DNA of 64,000 nucleotides from assembly GCF_963528755.1 (NCBI RefSeq), contig NZ_CAURXA010000003.1, forward strand, positions 248,001-312,000. Direction: 5' to 3'. Position numbers and translations under genes: made by a program. The notes below the pieces were generated by a model. It made no database searches, was not told the origin of the DNA, and saw only the letters and a program-made list of their open reading frames with translations. The DNA is from Selenomonas sp963528755. GTDB lineage: Bacteria; Bacillota; Negativicutes; Selenomonadales; Selenomonadaceae. Shown here one piece after another: positions 32,569 through 42,230 of the stretch (position 1 is its first letter; every line of letters starts with the position of its first letter).

Positions 32569-33881
32569 CTACTGCACAGCCGTCAGCAATTTGGCAAAAT
32601 CGGTCTTGAACTGCTTCATATCTGCGGCGGACGTGATGATAGAAGCGAAGCACAGCTGAACCATCCTGCCAGCAAGATACAGATTCTATTCCTCTTCCAC
32701 CAAGGCGCCGTCCACATACTTTTCAATATGAATCCCCGCGATTGCATAGAGGGCACTGTCATCGAGCACATAGTCTTCCCCTGCAATACCTTCCGGCAGC
32801 GCATTGGAATGATTCTCCAAGATGGCTTCATCGCGCCCAAATATATCGCGAATCTCCTTGGCATTCTGCTCAACGATCGAAGTATAGGGAATCACGAAAA
32901 TGATTCTTTTCTTTCCATACAACTGTACATGGCGCAGCGCGAACCGCATGCCGGCAAGCGTCTTGCCACCGCCCGTCGGCACGGAAAGCTTGTAGATTCC
33001 CGGAGCGTTTTGCGCTGCCCGCAGACAATCGTCGCTGATCTTCTGGCGAAGCCCGGCAATCTTCTTCGCCGTTTCCTTCTGCGGCATAGGAAAACTCTTG
33101 AGCCTCTTTTCTAATTTTACAGAAAATTCATCCCACAGTATCTCCGTATGCCACTCTTGCGTCAATCGTACATCCAGCTCGAACTCGGCGCTGTCCAGGC
33201 GATCGGCATCGACCAACATCTGAACAGAAGCTTGTGCACCATGCCCCAGGCAAAGTGATAATTCTCCGTCTCCTCCGATGCGCAGGACTGAATCCTCGCA
33301 TCGAGTGCGGAAAACTCGCCGACCGCTTCCGCAAAAAGGCGATCGAGCGCCTCTTCTCCGATGACCTCGCGGTAATAATAGGCGAGATCAACACGCTCCA
33401 GCAAATCATCTTTCTCCACGCGCCGCAGGAAATCGGCGTAGCCTTTCTTGTCGACATAATTCATCAGCCCCGAATGATGCGAAAAAATCACAAGCGCTGC
33501 CATATCCGCCGCAAGCTGCCCCTCTTCCGAGTGCGCACCATACCGCCGCAGCAGCAGCTGCCCGCCCGCCGTAGCATGATCAACTGTGCCTCGACGGCTA
33601 TGGTCGTCCGGATTCTGGCGGCAATAAGCAAGATACTCCGCAAACTCCTGCGTGCACTTGCCGAGATCGTGCAGCAGACCAATCAGGCGCGCTGTTGCCG
33701 AAAGCCCGATGCCTGCGGCAAACTCCGCCATGAGATCGCCCACGCGCCGAAGATGCTCCGACACCGTCTGCTCCGCCGAATCGTCTCGCCGTATATGCGC
33801 AAGATAGTCCCCCATCATCGCTCCCCACCCTTCACATACAGGCTGCCGCGCATGGAAATCCAGTCCCGTCCAATGCGACAT
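32569..33881 (-). pseudogene. cas3: Decayed CRISPR-associated helicase/nuclease Cas3
   Basis: The 5' part (from MSHWTGLDFHARQ at 33881) is a Cas3 HD nuclease domain with 'LLHDLGKCTQEF', 'VDHATAGGQLLL' and 'FSHHSGLMNYV'. At about 33219 the frame breaks: 'GMVHKLLF' in one frame is continued by 'MLVDADRLDSAEFELD' in the next, as if one base were lost. The helicase start 'LSVPTGGGKTLAGMRFAL' and 'VIPYTSIVEQNAKEI' follow, but after 'ENHSN' (near 32800) it stops looking like Cas3. The frame then runs to TAG 32686-32688 and a further 38 codons to 32569, apparently the 3' end of another gene. Most of the helicase is missing, so it is inactive. Confidence 0.85.
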
Positions 33882-34812
33882 AGACTTCCGCCGCCGGAAC
33901 ATATGCAACCTTTCTCAGCCGGTGACCTTTTCCTTCTTCATGCCGCGAAGCGCACCCTTTGCCCAACAGAAAAAAAGCATGCGCAGAATCGTAAACATAG
34001 TCATGTTCAGCAAGAATCAGCAGAAGCTCCTCTATGCTGTCCGGGAAATAAGCATACAGCTGCATCTTCGACGCATACGCTCCCATCTTCTTCGTACCAT
34101 AGGCAGAGAAAAACTTCTTTGTATCCTTGTTATTATTCAACAACACCTGCAAATACTTTTTCGCCATCTCCTCCTTGCCCTGCTTATACGAAAGCACCGC
34201 CATAGCAAGCGGGAAGCGCGTCCCCCAGTCTCCGTTGTAGGCGTCAAAAAGCTTGTGCGCCGCTTGCTCTTCTTCGAGATACCCATAAAGGTGAATGAGC
34301 GTATACCGATCGTTCTTACAAAGGCGAAGCATCGACTCACATGCCTTCGCCGCCAGCCGCATCTTACGATTCATCAGCAACGTCCCTACATAAGTCTGGC
34401 AGACCCGCATGTACGGACGCGTTTCAATCAGCCCCCAAAAGTCGCCGATCGATGCCTTGCGAAAATACCCCTGTTCCCGCAGCTGCTTCTCAGCCTTTTG
34501 CTGCAGTTCGAAGAGACGCATTTCCTGCTCATAGGGATTTTTCGATGTCTCCTCAATTTCCATCAACGCTGCATCCACATGATCCGGCTCAACCTCCCGC
34601 GCCTTCCGAATCCACTTCAACATCTCCCGCCGGCTTCCTGCCTCCTGCGCACGCTCCAAAAACGCATCCGCCGACTCCTCATCCTGCATCGGCTCAAGAC
34701 TCACATCTCCAGCATTGAGCATCGTCACATACTGCTGCAGCAAAGCATCCATCTCCGCCTCACTCGGTTCCTCATGCCCCTGCTCCGCTAAAAAAACGCT
34801 GGAATCCCTCAT
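33832..34812 (-). CDS. TPR-type helical-repeat protein, C-terminus altered
   Basis: 326 residues. Acidic N-terminus, then helix pairs of tetratricopeptide type (for example residues 45-85 and 150-230: 'MRLAAKACESMLRLCKNDRY'-like). No signal or membrane segment. The last 25-30 residues run across the start of the cas3 remnant in another frame and do not look native, so the gene probably lost its true 3' end at the cas3 junction. Function unknown. Confidence 0.6.
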   Translation of the reverse strand: MRDSSVFLAEQGHEEPSEAEMDALLQQYVTMLNAGDVSLEPMQDEESADAFLERAQEAGSRREMLKWIRKAREVEPDHVDAALMEIEETSKNPYEQEMRLFELQQKAEKQLREQGYFRKASIGDFWGLIETRPYMRVCQTYVGTLLMNRKMRLAAKACESMLRLCKNDRYTLIHLYGYLEEEQAAHKLFDAYNGDWGTRFPLAMAVLSYKQGKEEMAKKYLQVLLNNNKDTKKFFSAYGTKKMGAYASKMQLYAYFPDSIEELLLILAEHDYVYDSAHAFFLLGKGCASRHEEGKGHRLRKVAYVPAAEVYVALDGTGFPCAAACM

Positions 34813-34952
34813 AGAATTTCTCGCTATTACTCTTCACTATATTTTCTCCCCACTTTATGTTTTCATCATAATGATACCTTTTACGACTATTTCGACATAA
34901 CCAAGGCGATTTCCTTATAACTGATAGAAAATTCAAAATTTCTTACGCATGA

Positions 34953-35693
34953 CTATCTATCTCCGCGGTGCTGCTTGAGGAACTCATCCATCTGACCGAT
35001 CCGCTTCGTTATGTCATCGATATGATCTGCGACTTGCAAAATCAACTGCTTTTGTAAAACCGTGAGAAATCCCTCAGCCGCCGGCATGGCATCCTCTACT
35101 CTGTCGCGAAGCACCTTCGGGAAATAACTTTCCATTTCATCCACCGGTACGGGCATATCCCTGTCCAACATCTTCAGTAAGAGGTCATACGAACTTTTTC
35201 CATCGTTGCCGAACACGACACTGATCAGCTTAATATTGCCGCCTTCCAGCATCTCTTGCAGATAATTAAGCTCACGCGCACGTTCGCCGAACAAGATTCT
35301 CCGATATCGAAAAACTCCTCCCAAGTCGCGCTGCTCACGCTTCTGAACATACTTCACCTTCAACACGCCATACTGCAGCAAATCCGCCATCCACTCAGCA
35401 TCCTTCAAGCCCGGATTTCTTCCGGGAACATACTTCATGTGCCGAGAATCGACGAGTATGATCGGCAAATGCGAGACCTCGCAAGCGTTGTAAATGGCGT
35501 TCGAATAAGCACTCGCACCCTCCACGGCAGCCATCTGGCATTCTGCCTCCAAGAGCCATCTCACCAACGTACGAATCTCCTCGCTCGTCGTGCCACACGA
35601 ACGAACTTCATACGTATTGCCACATTTGAGACAAGCAACAATAGTTCGTTTGTGCACATCAATCCCACAGCAACGCTCGTACATGATCTCCAT
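34953..35693 (-). mobile_element. IS110-family transposase, truncated at C-terminus
   Basis: 246 residues where about 400 are usual. The N-terminal RuvC-like DEDD domain is clear ('CCGIDVHKRTIVACLKCG', 'AVEGASAYSNAIY', 'LVDSRHMKYVPGRNPGLKDAEW'). The chain ends after 'DHIDDITKRIGQMDEF' and lacks the Transposase_20 domain with its catalytic serine. It is therefore a broken element. The gap 34813-34952 is AT-rich and holds nothing clear. Confidence 0.85.
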
Positions 35694-35794
35694 GAAGATT
35701 CCCCTCCCTTTCGTACAACGAGGGCTCCTTGTTTATGGCTCATTTCACCACGAAGGACGTTTTCGTTCATTGCGGTGCCCCCTAGGCGTGGTGG

Positions 35795-35817
35795 TTTACA
35801 CAAACTACTTGACACAC
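35795..35817 (+). repeat. IS256-type terminal inverted repeat, orphan end
   Basis: TTTACACAAACTACTTGACA and three further bases. Its reverse complement matches 41077-41099 at 22 of 23 positions. The outer edge faces right, toward the defence genes; no IS256 transposase lies to its left. Confidence 0.7.
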
Positions 35818-35835
35818 CCCAATTTCGGAAAAACA

Positions 35836-36085
35836 ACGACAGAAAAAGGAAACGCTCCAGAAGCAGCACTTGAAGACAGCGTGAGCCTGTGCTATGCGCA
35901 TAGAATTACAGGAAATCTACGAACAGTCTACCCATCGAGACGAGGCGGAGGAGCGTTTGAAAAAGCTCTGCAGCTGGATGATGCACGCAAGGCTCGAACC
36001 CATGAAGAGACTTTGCGGCACAATCCGAAATCATTGGGATGAAATCCTGCATTACTTCGAGCATCCCTATACCATACGAGTATAA
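35836..36085 (+). pseudogene. ISL3-family transposase, C-terminal remnant
   Basis: The frame reads HLKTA, stop (TGA 35882-35884), then ACAMRIELQEIYEQSTHRDE... to 'EPMKRLCGTIRNHWDEIL' and 'HYFEHPYT', which fits the C-terminal part of ISL3 transposases (LKTARAY-R..LQ-IY, ...YF-H--TN). It is cut at both ends and carries the internal stop. Confidence 0.7.
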
Positions 36086-36130
36086 AGAACATTTGTTTTT
36101 CGACTACCCATATCAAACAGCGAGGAGCCC

Positions 36131-36520
36131 TTATATGGCTATCATGGCGCGAGAAATTTTTTGCCTGACTTGAATTGGATACGCACGAACAGGTGCATAT
36201 CGTCGATTCTTTTTTTCGTAAATATCTTTTTCGACAAGCACTTCTCCCAACGCCCCTACCGCGTCAGCGTACATAAGAAGGCAAAGGAAGCAAAGGAAAA
36301 ATTTATCTTTGGTATTCTTTGCAAAACGCTTATCTCGCGATGTAATTATTGCCGCAGATATGAGAACTACGGCAATAGGAACAGGAGAAAGAATTGCAAG
36401 AAGCAAGAGTTTTGGTGTAGGAATTTTATATTCCCTTAGGTTCATATAGATGCCAATACATGCTCCTGTGTAGACAACCGCTGCTATAAAAAACAAGTCT
36501 GGCATTATAATCAGCTCCAT
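36131..36520 (-). CDS. Small membrane protein, unknown
   Basis: 129 residues with three hydrophobic helices (roughly residues 8-26, 38-60 and 76-95) and a basic C-terminal tail. No family recognised. Starts right after the stop of the gene upstream, so both form one unit. Confidence 0.6.
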   Translation of the reverse strand: MELIIMPDLFFIAAVVYTGACIGIYMNLREYKIPTPKLLLLAILSPVPIAVVLISAAIITSRDKRFAKNTKDKFFLCFLCLLMYADAVGALGEVLVEKDIYEKKNRRYAPVRAYPIQVRQKISRAMIAI

Positions 36521-36976
36521 TCACCTATCTCTACATACAAGATCTACGGCCGTAATAAGAACGACACTTCCCAAGCAGTTCCAGATATAAGAAACGGGAA
36601 TCATCGGAGTCGAAAAACCGATAAAGCTCTTCGACGTTACGATACAAAGAGCTCCATGATTCGGTACGACTACAAAGATTCCAAAAAGACCTAGGATAGC
36701 AAAAGTGGCCCAAAACATGCAGATTGCTGTTTCTATTCGTATAATCTTCTCTTTAGACCAACCTTTATATCCAAAACTTATACAATCCATTAGAATGGGA
36801 AGGATAAACAAGAACAGTGAAACAAAAAAGGATGTGGGAGAAACATCCAGTGCAAGCACAAACCATGCAACAACGGTATAGATAAATCTTCCACCAATGT
36901 GTGACAAAGCGAGAAAGTTCTTTTTGTGATCTTCCTGCCCTCTTTTCTTTGTCTGGGCGGGACGCCGCATATGCAT
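36521..36976 (-). CDS. Membrane protein, unknown
   Basis: 151 residues, basic N-terminus and four hydrophobic helices (about residues 30-46, 49-66, 82-106 and 120-145). No family recognised. Paired with the next gene; lower GC than the flanking core genes, so probably acquired. Confidence 0.6.
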   Translation of the reverse strand: MHMRRPAQTKKRGQEDHKKNFLALSHIGGRFIYTVVAWFVLALDVSPTSFFVSLFLFILPILMDCISFGYKGWSKEKIIRIETAICMFWATFAILGLFGIFVVVPNHGALCIVTSKSFIGFSTPMIPVSYIWNCLGSVVLITAVDLVCRDR

Positions 36977-37105
36977 CTTCGCCTACTTTCGATTATAACT
37001 TTTACTTATTATTATCTATATCATACCATACCATAGAATTTTATGCACGTCATGTTTTTACATTTTCATGATTTTGAACAAAGCACAATATGGATGTGAA
37101 GAACC

Positions 37106-37883
37106 ATGCCTGAAGTAAGCGTGAAGGAAGCCGTCCGCTTCTATGTGAAACAACTGAAGCTGCCAACCTTTGCCCACCTGGAGGAAACCGCTGGAAAGTT
37201 CCGCACAGGCGACAGTCTCGAATCCTTCGTCCTCGCGCTGATGAAGAGGGAATATGATGCCAGACAAGACAAGACAAGAAAAGACACGGCAACGCCGTTT
37301 GAAGAGGGCACACTTTCCCTTGCACAAGACGCTGGAAGAATTCGATCTCGCGCGGCTGCAGCACATCCAACCGGAATTTGTCAAGCAGCTGGCCAGCTGC
37401 ACCTACATTGACCGGCACGAGAACCTCGTGCTGATGGGCAATCCCGGCACCGGCAAGACTCACCTGATGACAGCGCTCGGCATAAAGGCCTGCCTGCTCG
37501 GCTACAAGGTGCAGTTCGCCAATGCAGCGACGTTGGCAAGCGAGTTGAAAGAGGCTCGTGACGGCTACCAGCTGCGCCGCTTGGAAAAAGGCATTGCGGC
37601 GAACGATTTGCTGCTTATAGACGAGCTCAGCTATGCGCGGTTCAACCAAGAAGAATCCGAGCTTCTCTTCAAGGTGATCTCCGAACGCTCGGAGAGAGCG
37701 AGCACGATCATCACGACGAATCTTGTGTTTTCCAAATGGACGGAGATGTTTGCAAGCGATACGCTTGTGGCGGCATTGGTAGATCGGTTGACCTACCGTT
37801 CACATATACTCAACACGAATGGTGAATCTTACCGTTTGTCGAGCGGGCAGAACCATCAGAATAGTTCTCTGATGGCTCAATGA
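37106..37883 (+). pseudogene. istB: IS21-family helper ATPase IstB, frameshifted
   Basis: The first frame gives 'EAVRFYVKQLKLPTFAH' to 'LALMKREYDARQ'; the next frame (from about 37258) gives 'TRQRRLKRAHFPLHKTLEEF', Walker A 'MGNPGTGKTHLMTALG', Walker B 'DLLLIDELSYA' and 'TTNLVFSKW'. Both belong to IstB. The break lies in a run of tandem ACAAG units (37259-37276), so 5-bp slippage explains it. IstA, the transposase proper, is absent. Confidence 0.85.
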
Positions 37884-37972
37884 TTCACGATCACATAGCT
37901 CACTTTTTCATGATCAAAAGTGGCTCAAAATTTCGTGATCAACTGGCTCACTTTTTCATTGACATTCACAAT
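37884..37972 (+). mobile_element. IS21-family right end with repeated GGCTCA sites
   Basis: After istB, GGCTCA recurs in 'gatggctcaat', 'agtggctcaaaa' and 'actggctcactttttcat', with 'catagctcactttttcatgatca' as a variant. IS21 ends carry such multiple transposase-binding repeats. The element edge is probably near 37972. Confidence 0.6.
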
Positions 37973-37994
37973 GTTCCTTATGTCTTCTCATAAT

Positions 37995-39890
37995 TCACTT
38001 ATCCTTAATCTTTATCAATGTTGCTAAATGCTCTCTATTTTCTTGGCGAGATCTTTTTACATATCCTAATTTATCACATATATACTCAATTTTCTGGGCA
38101 AAAATATCTACGTTCAATCTTGACATATATAAATTACCATCAGCCTCCCTAAAACTTAAATGCCAAACTTGTTCATCATCTAAAGGATGTTCAGGACGGA
38201 AATCATAAATATTAAATATTTTATGCTCCATTTGCGTTATCCATGCTGCACCAACCTCCATCAAAGCTCCCCACGAGTTTTTTGTATTATGACTCGTAAC
38301 AAAAATAACGTATATTTTTTGGGTAGAATAACTATTGACAAAGAAATCCCGCAAATAATTATATATTCCGCTTTTTCCTATATCCCCCTCTGGAATACGC
38401 GATATTTCATCATCACAATTTGTATAAATTATATCTTCACTTGGCACATTATTAAATAATAACATATTATAAATAATATCTGCTAAATCTTTATCTTTAT
38501 ATGTTTGACTGATCAACAATTTTTTCTTTTGGGAATCCACTATACTTTTAATTCCTATATCCAGACCATTTGTATTAATTTCATTCCAAAGTATTTTTTC
38601 AATTTCAGCAGCTCGTTTATCATTGATTCCTAACCGAAGAGAAATCTTCTGAGTAGCTTTTTTTGCAGTATTAGTCCGAAAAAGATCTACAGCGTTTTTA
38701 AAAACAGCTTCATTTTGACGTTGTTTCTCTAGTCTTCTCTCCTTTTTCTTTTCTTTCCCCAGAGACACAAATACCTCACGCATTTTCAAAATATCTGGGA
38801 GTAACCTTGCCTTAACATAACCTAGAACCGTCTGATAACGAAGATCATCCGTTTTATATCCCTGTCGATTGCTCAAAGCCATGTCTGGTAACTCGGTCGA
38901 CTCAAAAATATCAACATGCAGTTGTCCCACAACATAGACTTCATTCAATTTATTTTGTCCAACAGCAGGAAGTATATTGAATTCCCCTACTTTTTGATGA
39001 GCATATAGCGAAATGAAATTATCAGGGAAATCTGTCATTTCCACTTTCCTACCTCGTGTAGAAATATATGTTCCAATCCATCCTTTAATCTCAACATCAT
39101 ATGTATGTCTAACACCACCCTGATCCCTCATATCAATAGTCTGAATTACTGAAGGCATCGTCTTACAAAGCTTATCTCGTTCCCTTTTATAAGGTGTTTT
39201 AAAATAATCATTTAAATATCCAAACTCTTTTCCCAAAGTTATTAATGTAGCAAGTTCTGATATCATCTCCTTATCAAAACTCTCAATTACTTCTTCTTTA
39301 TCTTCTTGAATCACATGAATCCTAAACTCCTCATTAACTAATGGAAATATTTTCAATAAATTCCGTTTGATTGTTTTCAACGTACTATGAAGTTTATACT
39401 GCGGTTCCTGCATAATAATAGAAGTACCATTTGCAAATACTTTCTCAAAAAAAATCTGTTCATCCTTAAGAGGTGTAAGTAAATTATCAGCATTTATATG
39501 ACGAGATAATATAAAACCCGACTTCTCCCCATTGGCTATCGTTTTAATAAGGACATTTTTTGCGACTGATAATGCCGCTAATTTGCCTACCCCTTTGCGT
39601 CCCATCTTTCTTCTTTTCTTAGGTGTTATAGACTCAGCTTCAGTATTTCTAGACACTGCTGCTACATTGAGATACTTTTGAATATCTCCACCAGAGTACG
39701 ACATTCCACTTCCATCATCTTCAACAATAATACAATCATCTTTAATAATAATATATACATTACTAGCATCTGCATCATAGGCATTGGCAATTAATTCTGC
39801 CAATACATAATAAATATTTGTATACAAACTAGGCCCTAACAATTCTAAAATACGCGGATCAATATTAAGTTTATATTCTCTCTCTGTCAT
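37995..39890 (-). CDS. GHKL ATPase with C-terminal TIR-like domain (defence effector candidate)
   Basis: 631 residues, AT-rich gene. The N-terminus is a GHKL (Hsp90/MutL/MORC) ATPase: N-box with E32, N36 and D39, 'DDGSG' at 58-62, and the lid motif 'GRKGVGK' at 97-103. A middle region (about 200-440) is MORC/Hsp90-like with a basic helix near 370-400. From about 456 the sequence turns TIR-like: 'KLLISQTYKDKDLADIIY', then 'IYVIFVTSH' and 'WGALMEVGAAW', where E545 takes the place of the catalytic Glu of NAD-cleaving TIRs. It ends 21 bp downstream of a 5mC methyltransferase gene, same strand. Probably an ATP-driven sensor that switches on a TIR NADase; that is inference. Confidence 0.8.
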   Translation of the reverse strand: MTEREYKLNIDPRILELLGPSLYTNIYYVLAELIANAYDADASNVYIIIKDDCIIVEDDGSGMSYSGGDIQKYLNVAAVSRNTEAESITPKKRRKMGRKGVGKLAALSVAKNVLIKTIANGEKSGFILSRHINADNLLTPLKDEQIFFEKVFANGTSIIMQEPQYKLHSTLKTIKRNLLKIFPLVNEEFRIHVIQEDKEEVIESFDKEMISELATLITLGKEFGYLNDYFKTPYKRERDKLCKTMPSVIQTIDMRDQGGVRHTYDVEIKGWIGTYISTRGRKVEMTDFPDNFISLYAHQKVGEFNILPAVGQNKLNEVYVVGQLHVDIFESTELPDMALSNRQGYKTDDLRYQTVLGYVKARLLPDILKMREVFVSLGKEKKKERRLEKQRQNEAVFKNAVDLFRTNTAKKATQKISLRLGINDKRAAEIEKILWNEINTNGLDIGIKSIVDSQKKKLLISQTYKDKDLADIIYNMLLFNNVPSEDIIYTNCDDEISRIPEGDIGKSGIYNYLRDFFVNSYSTQKIYVIFVTSHNTKNSWGALMEVGAAWITQMEHKIFNIYDFRPEHPLDDEQVWHLSFREADGNLYMSRLNVDIFAQKIEYICDKLGYVKRSRQENREHLATLIKIKDK

Positions 39891-39911
39891 TTGTAATCAT
39901 CTCTTCTTTTC

Positions 39912-40943
39912 CTATTTAGATAAACTATTAATTATACTTTCCCCTATTACTTCTCCCAATCGTGGTGGCACAGCATTTCCTATATGCCGTGCAATTTCTC
40001 TTATAGAAACTTTGGCATCAACAGACACAAATTGGTAATTAGGAGGAAATGATTGTAAAATAGCTCCTTCGCGTAAAGTAATTGCACGATCCTGTTCTGG
40101 ATGCCCAAACCTGCCTGTTCCATAACCAAAAAATTGAGTTGTAATAGTAGGAGATAAATCATCCCACTTCATTCTACCATATACAGATGCATAAGTCTTT
40201 CCACTCTCCTTTTTATGACAGTTCAAAACTAATCTTTCAGGCCAATCATGCCATGTACCACCAGGAACAGAGTGTTGTATACGCTCCAAATTTATAGGAG
40301 ATAAGCTCGGCGAAATATGAAGCTTATCATTTGTATTGATCTCCCCAGCAGCAATCTTAGGTAAACTACCAATAGCCTCTCTGACCAATAAGGGCTTTTG
40401 ATGTGTTTTAGAAATAAGTTTAATTTTTTGTCTATATGCCGCAAGTAAAATCAATCGCTTTCTCCGTTGCGGCACACCATAATTTGCAGCATTGACCACT
40501 TGGTAATTCACAATATAGTCCAATCGTTCTAATGTAGAAACAAAATCCTTAAAAACACTTTCCTTTTCCAATTCAGGAACATTTTCCATTGAAACTATAT
40601 GTGGTTGGACTTCTTCTATCAGTCTACCAAATTGATATAATAACTTCCAGTTCTTATGTTTAGAACGATGTTTTTTATCTTTCTGATGACTTGAAAACGG
40701 CTGACAAGGCGCACATCCAACAAGTATTTTAATATCAGCGCCTCGCAAAAAATACTCTATTTCTTTCTTTGTAACATCTTCAATATTTTTATGAATAAAT
40801 GTACATTTATTATTATAAGTATATGCATATGCACAAGAATCATCCACATCAATGCCTGCAATAACTGGTATTCCGACTTTCTTCAACCCATAAGTAAGAC
40901 CTCCTACACCACAAAATAAATCAACAGCTTTAATTTTCATCAT
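39912..40943 (-). CDS. DNA (cytosine-5) methyltransferase
   Basis: 343 residues, complete. Motif I 'DLFCGVGGLTYGL', motif IV 'GCAPCQPFSSHQ' with catalytic C80, motif VI 'MENVPEL' with E120, motif VIII 'NAANYGVPQRRKRLIL', and motifs IX-X at the end ('IREIARHIGNAVPPRLGEVI'). It methylates C5 of cytosine in an unknown target. Upstream of the GHKL-TIR gene; no restriction endonuclease is next to it, so the methylation may mark self DNA for the partner. Low GC in contrast to its surroundings. Confidence 0.92.
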   Translation of the reverse strand: MMKIKAVDLFCGVGGLTYGLKKVGIPVIAGIDVDDSCAYAYTYNNKCTFIHKNIEDVTKKEIEYFLRGADIKILVGCAPCQPFSSHQKDKKHRSKHKNWKLLYQFGRLIEEVQPHIVSMENVPELEKESVFKDFVSTLERLDYIVNYQVVNAANYGVPQRRKRLILLAAYRQKIKLISKTHQKPLLVREAIGSLPKIAAGEINTNDKLHISPSLSPINLERIQHSVPGGTWHDWPERLVLNCHKKESGKTYASVYGRMKWDDLSPTITTQFFGYGTGRFGHPEQDRAITLREGAILQSFPPNYQFVSVDAKVSIREIARHIGNAVPPRLGEVIGESIINSLSK

Positions 40944-41076
40944 TTATAACCCTCCCTTTCCACTATATTCAAAGCATAGAGCAATTATAGCACTACCCTC
41001 ACTCTAACACATCAAACAATTTTGGCTAAAACATATGTACTACAGAAGTATAATCAAAATCCAATTAGGGAACCGA

Positions 41077-41099
41077 GTGTGTCAAGTCGTTTGTGTAAA
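41077..41099 (+). repeat. IS256-type terminal inverted repeat
   Basis: GTGTGTCAAGTCGTTTGTGT plus AAA, eight bases before the stop of the IS256 transposase remnant, so it is the 3' end of that element. Inverted partner at 35795-35817. Confidence 0.75.
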
Positions 41100-41106
41100 T
41101 AAATTT

Positions 41107-42230
41107 TCAACAGGGCTTGTCATAGCACTTGATCAGCTTTGCCATCCGCTCATCCATCAACAGTTGGTTGCGCACGAGTGCCCAGTTTGGTATCTTGCAC
41201 CCATCCCACTTCGCATAAAGCGCCTGTACCCGCAAATATAGTAGCTTGAACACCGCATCCTCGTTGGGGAAAGAGCCTTTCTTTGTGACTTTACGGAAGC
41301 TGGAGTTTACGCTCTCGATCGTGTTCGTCGTGTACATGATCTTGTGCACAGCACTGCCGTAAGAGAACAGCTGCTCGACATGCGTAAAATTGTTCTTCCA
41401 TACCGCCACAGCGCCGGGATATCCCGCCCAGTCCTAGCAGAACTGCTCGAATCGCTCACGTGCCTGCTTGACGTTCACCGCGCCATAGATGGCTTTGAGC
41501 TCTTTCGTGAAGCGCCCCCATTCCTTGCGTGGAATATAGCGAATGGAGTTGCGGATGAGATGCACGATGCACCGCTGCATGACCACTTGAGGGAAGATTG
41601 CTTTGGCGCCGTCTTCGAGCCCTGTCACACCATCCATGGAGAGGAAGCCGATTTCCTTCAGACCGCGTGCTTTGAGCTCGTCGAAAATCTGCATCCAGGC
41701 ATGCTTACTCTCGACCTCGTTGATCCAAAGCCCCAGCACGTCCTTGCAGCCTTCCGTATATCATACGCTAGGATAACGTGCACGGCAGACTGCTGGACGC
41801 CGCGCTCTGTGCGCAGTGAGACGTACAGGCAGTCGACGAATACGAAAGGATAGCAGGGCTTCAACGGACGGCGCTGCCAATCGTTGACTTCTTCCAATAT
41901 GCAGTCTGTGATATGGGAGATTTGTTCGTGCGACATCTTGAAACCATAGATATCCTCCACCGTAGAAGCAATGTCACGCTGACTCATACCGCGCCCATAG
42001 AGGGCGAGGATCTTGCCCTCTATGGAGGAGACATCGCGCTGGTGTTTCTTGACAATTTGCGGCTCGAAAGAACCTTGGCGGTCACGCGGCACACGGATGG
42101 GGATTTCGCCCAGTGTGGTTTTGAGCGTCTTCTCGGAATAGCCGTTGCGGGCATTGTCGCTGGAATCGGTGCGTGCATGGCTGGCATAGCCGAGATGGTT
42201 CTGCCTCTCTCTTACTACGCCTCCCCCCAC
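41107..42230 (-). pseudogene. IS256/Mutator-family transposase, multiply broken
   Basis: Three pieces read on the minus strand. The 5' piece (to about 41760) has 'NARNGYSEKTLKTTLGEIPI', 'GMSQRDIASTVEDIYG' and 'VFVDCLYVSLR'. A frameshift follows 'AYDIR', where the next frame gives 'EGCKDVLGLWINEVESKHAW' and 'FLSMDGVTGLEDG'. TAG at 41434-41436 then interrupts, and the frame resumes 'DWAGYPGAVAVWKNNFTH' to the normal C-terminus. The first 60 or so residues are missing where it meets manC. Confidence 0.9.

Noticed and set aside
37050..37649. 199-residue minus-strand frame opposite istB
   Set aside because: Antisense of a clear IS21 helper ATPase gene.
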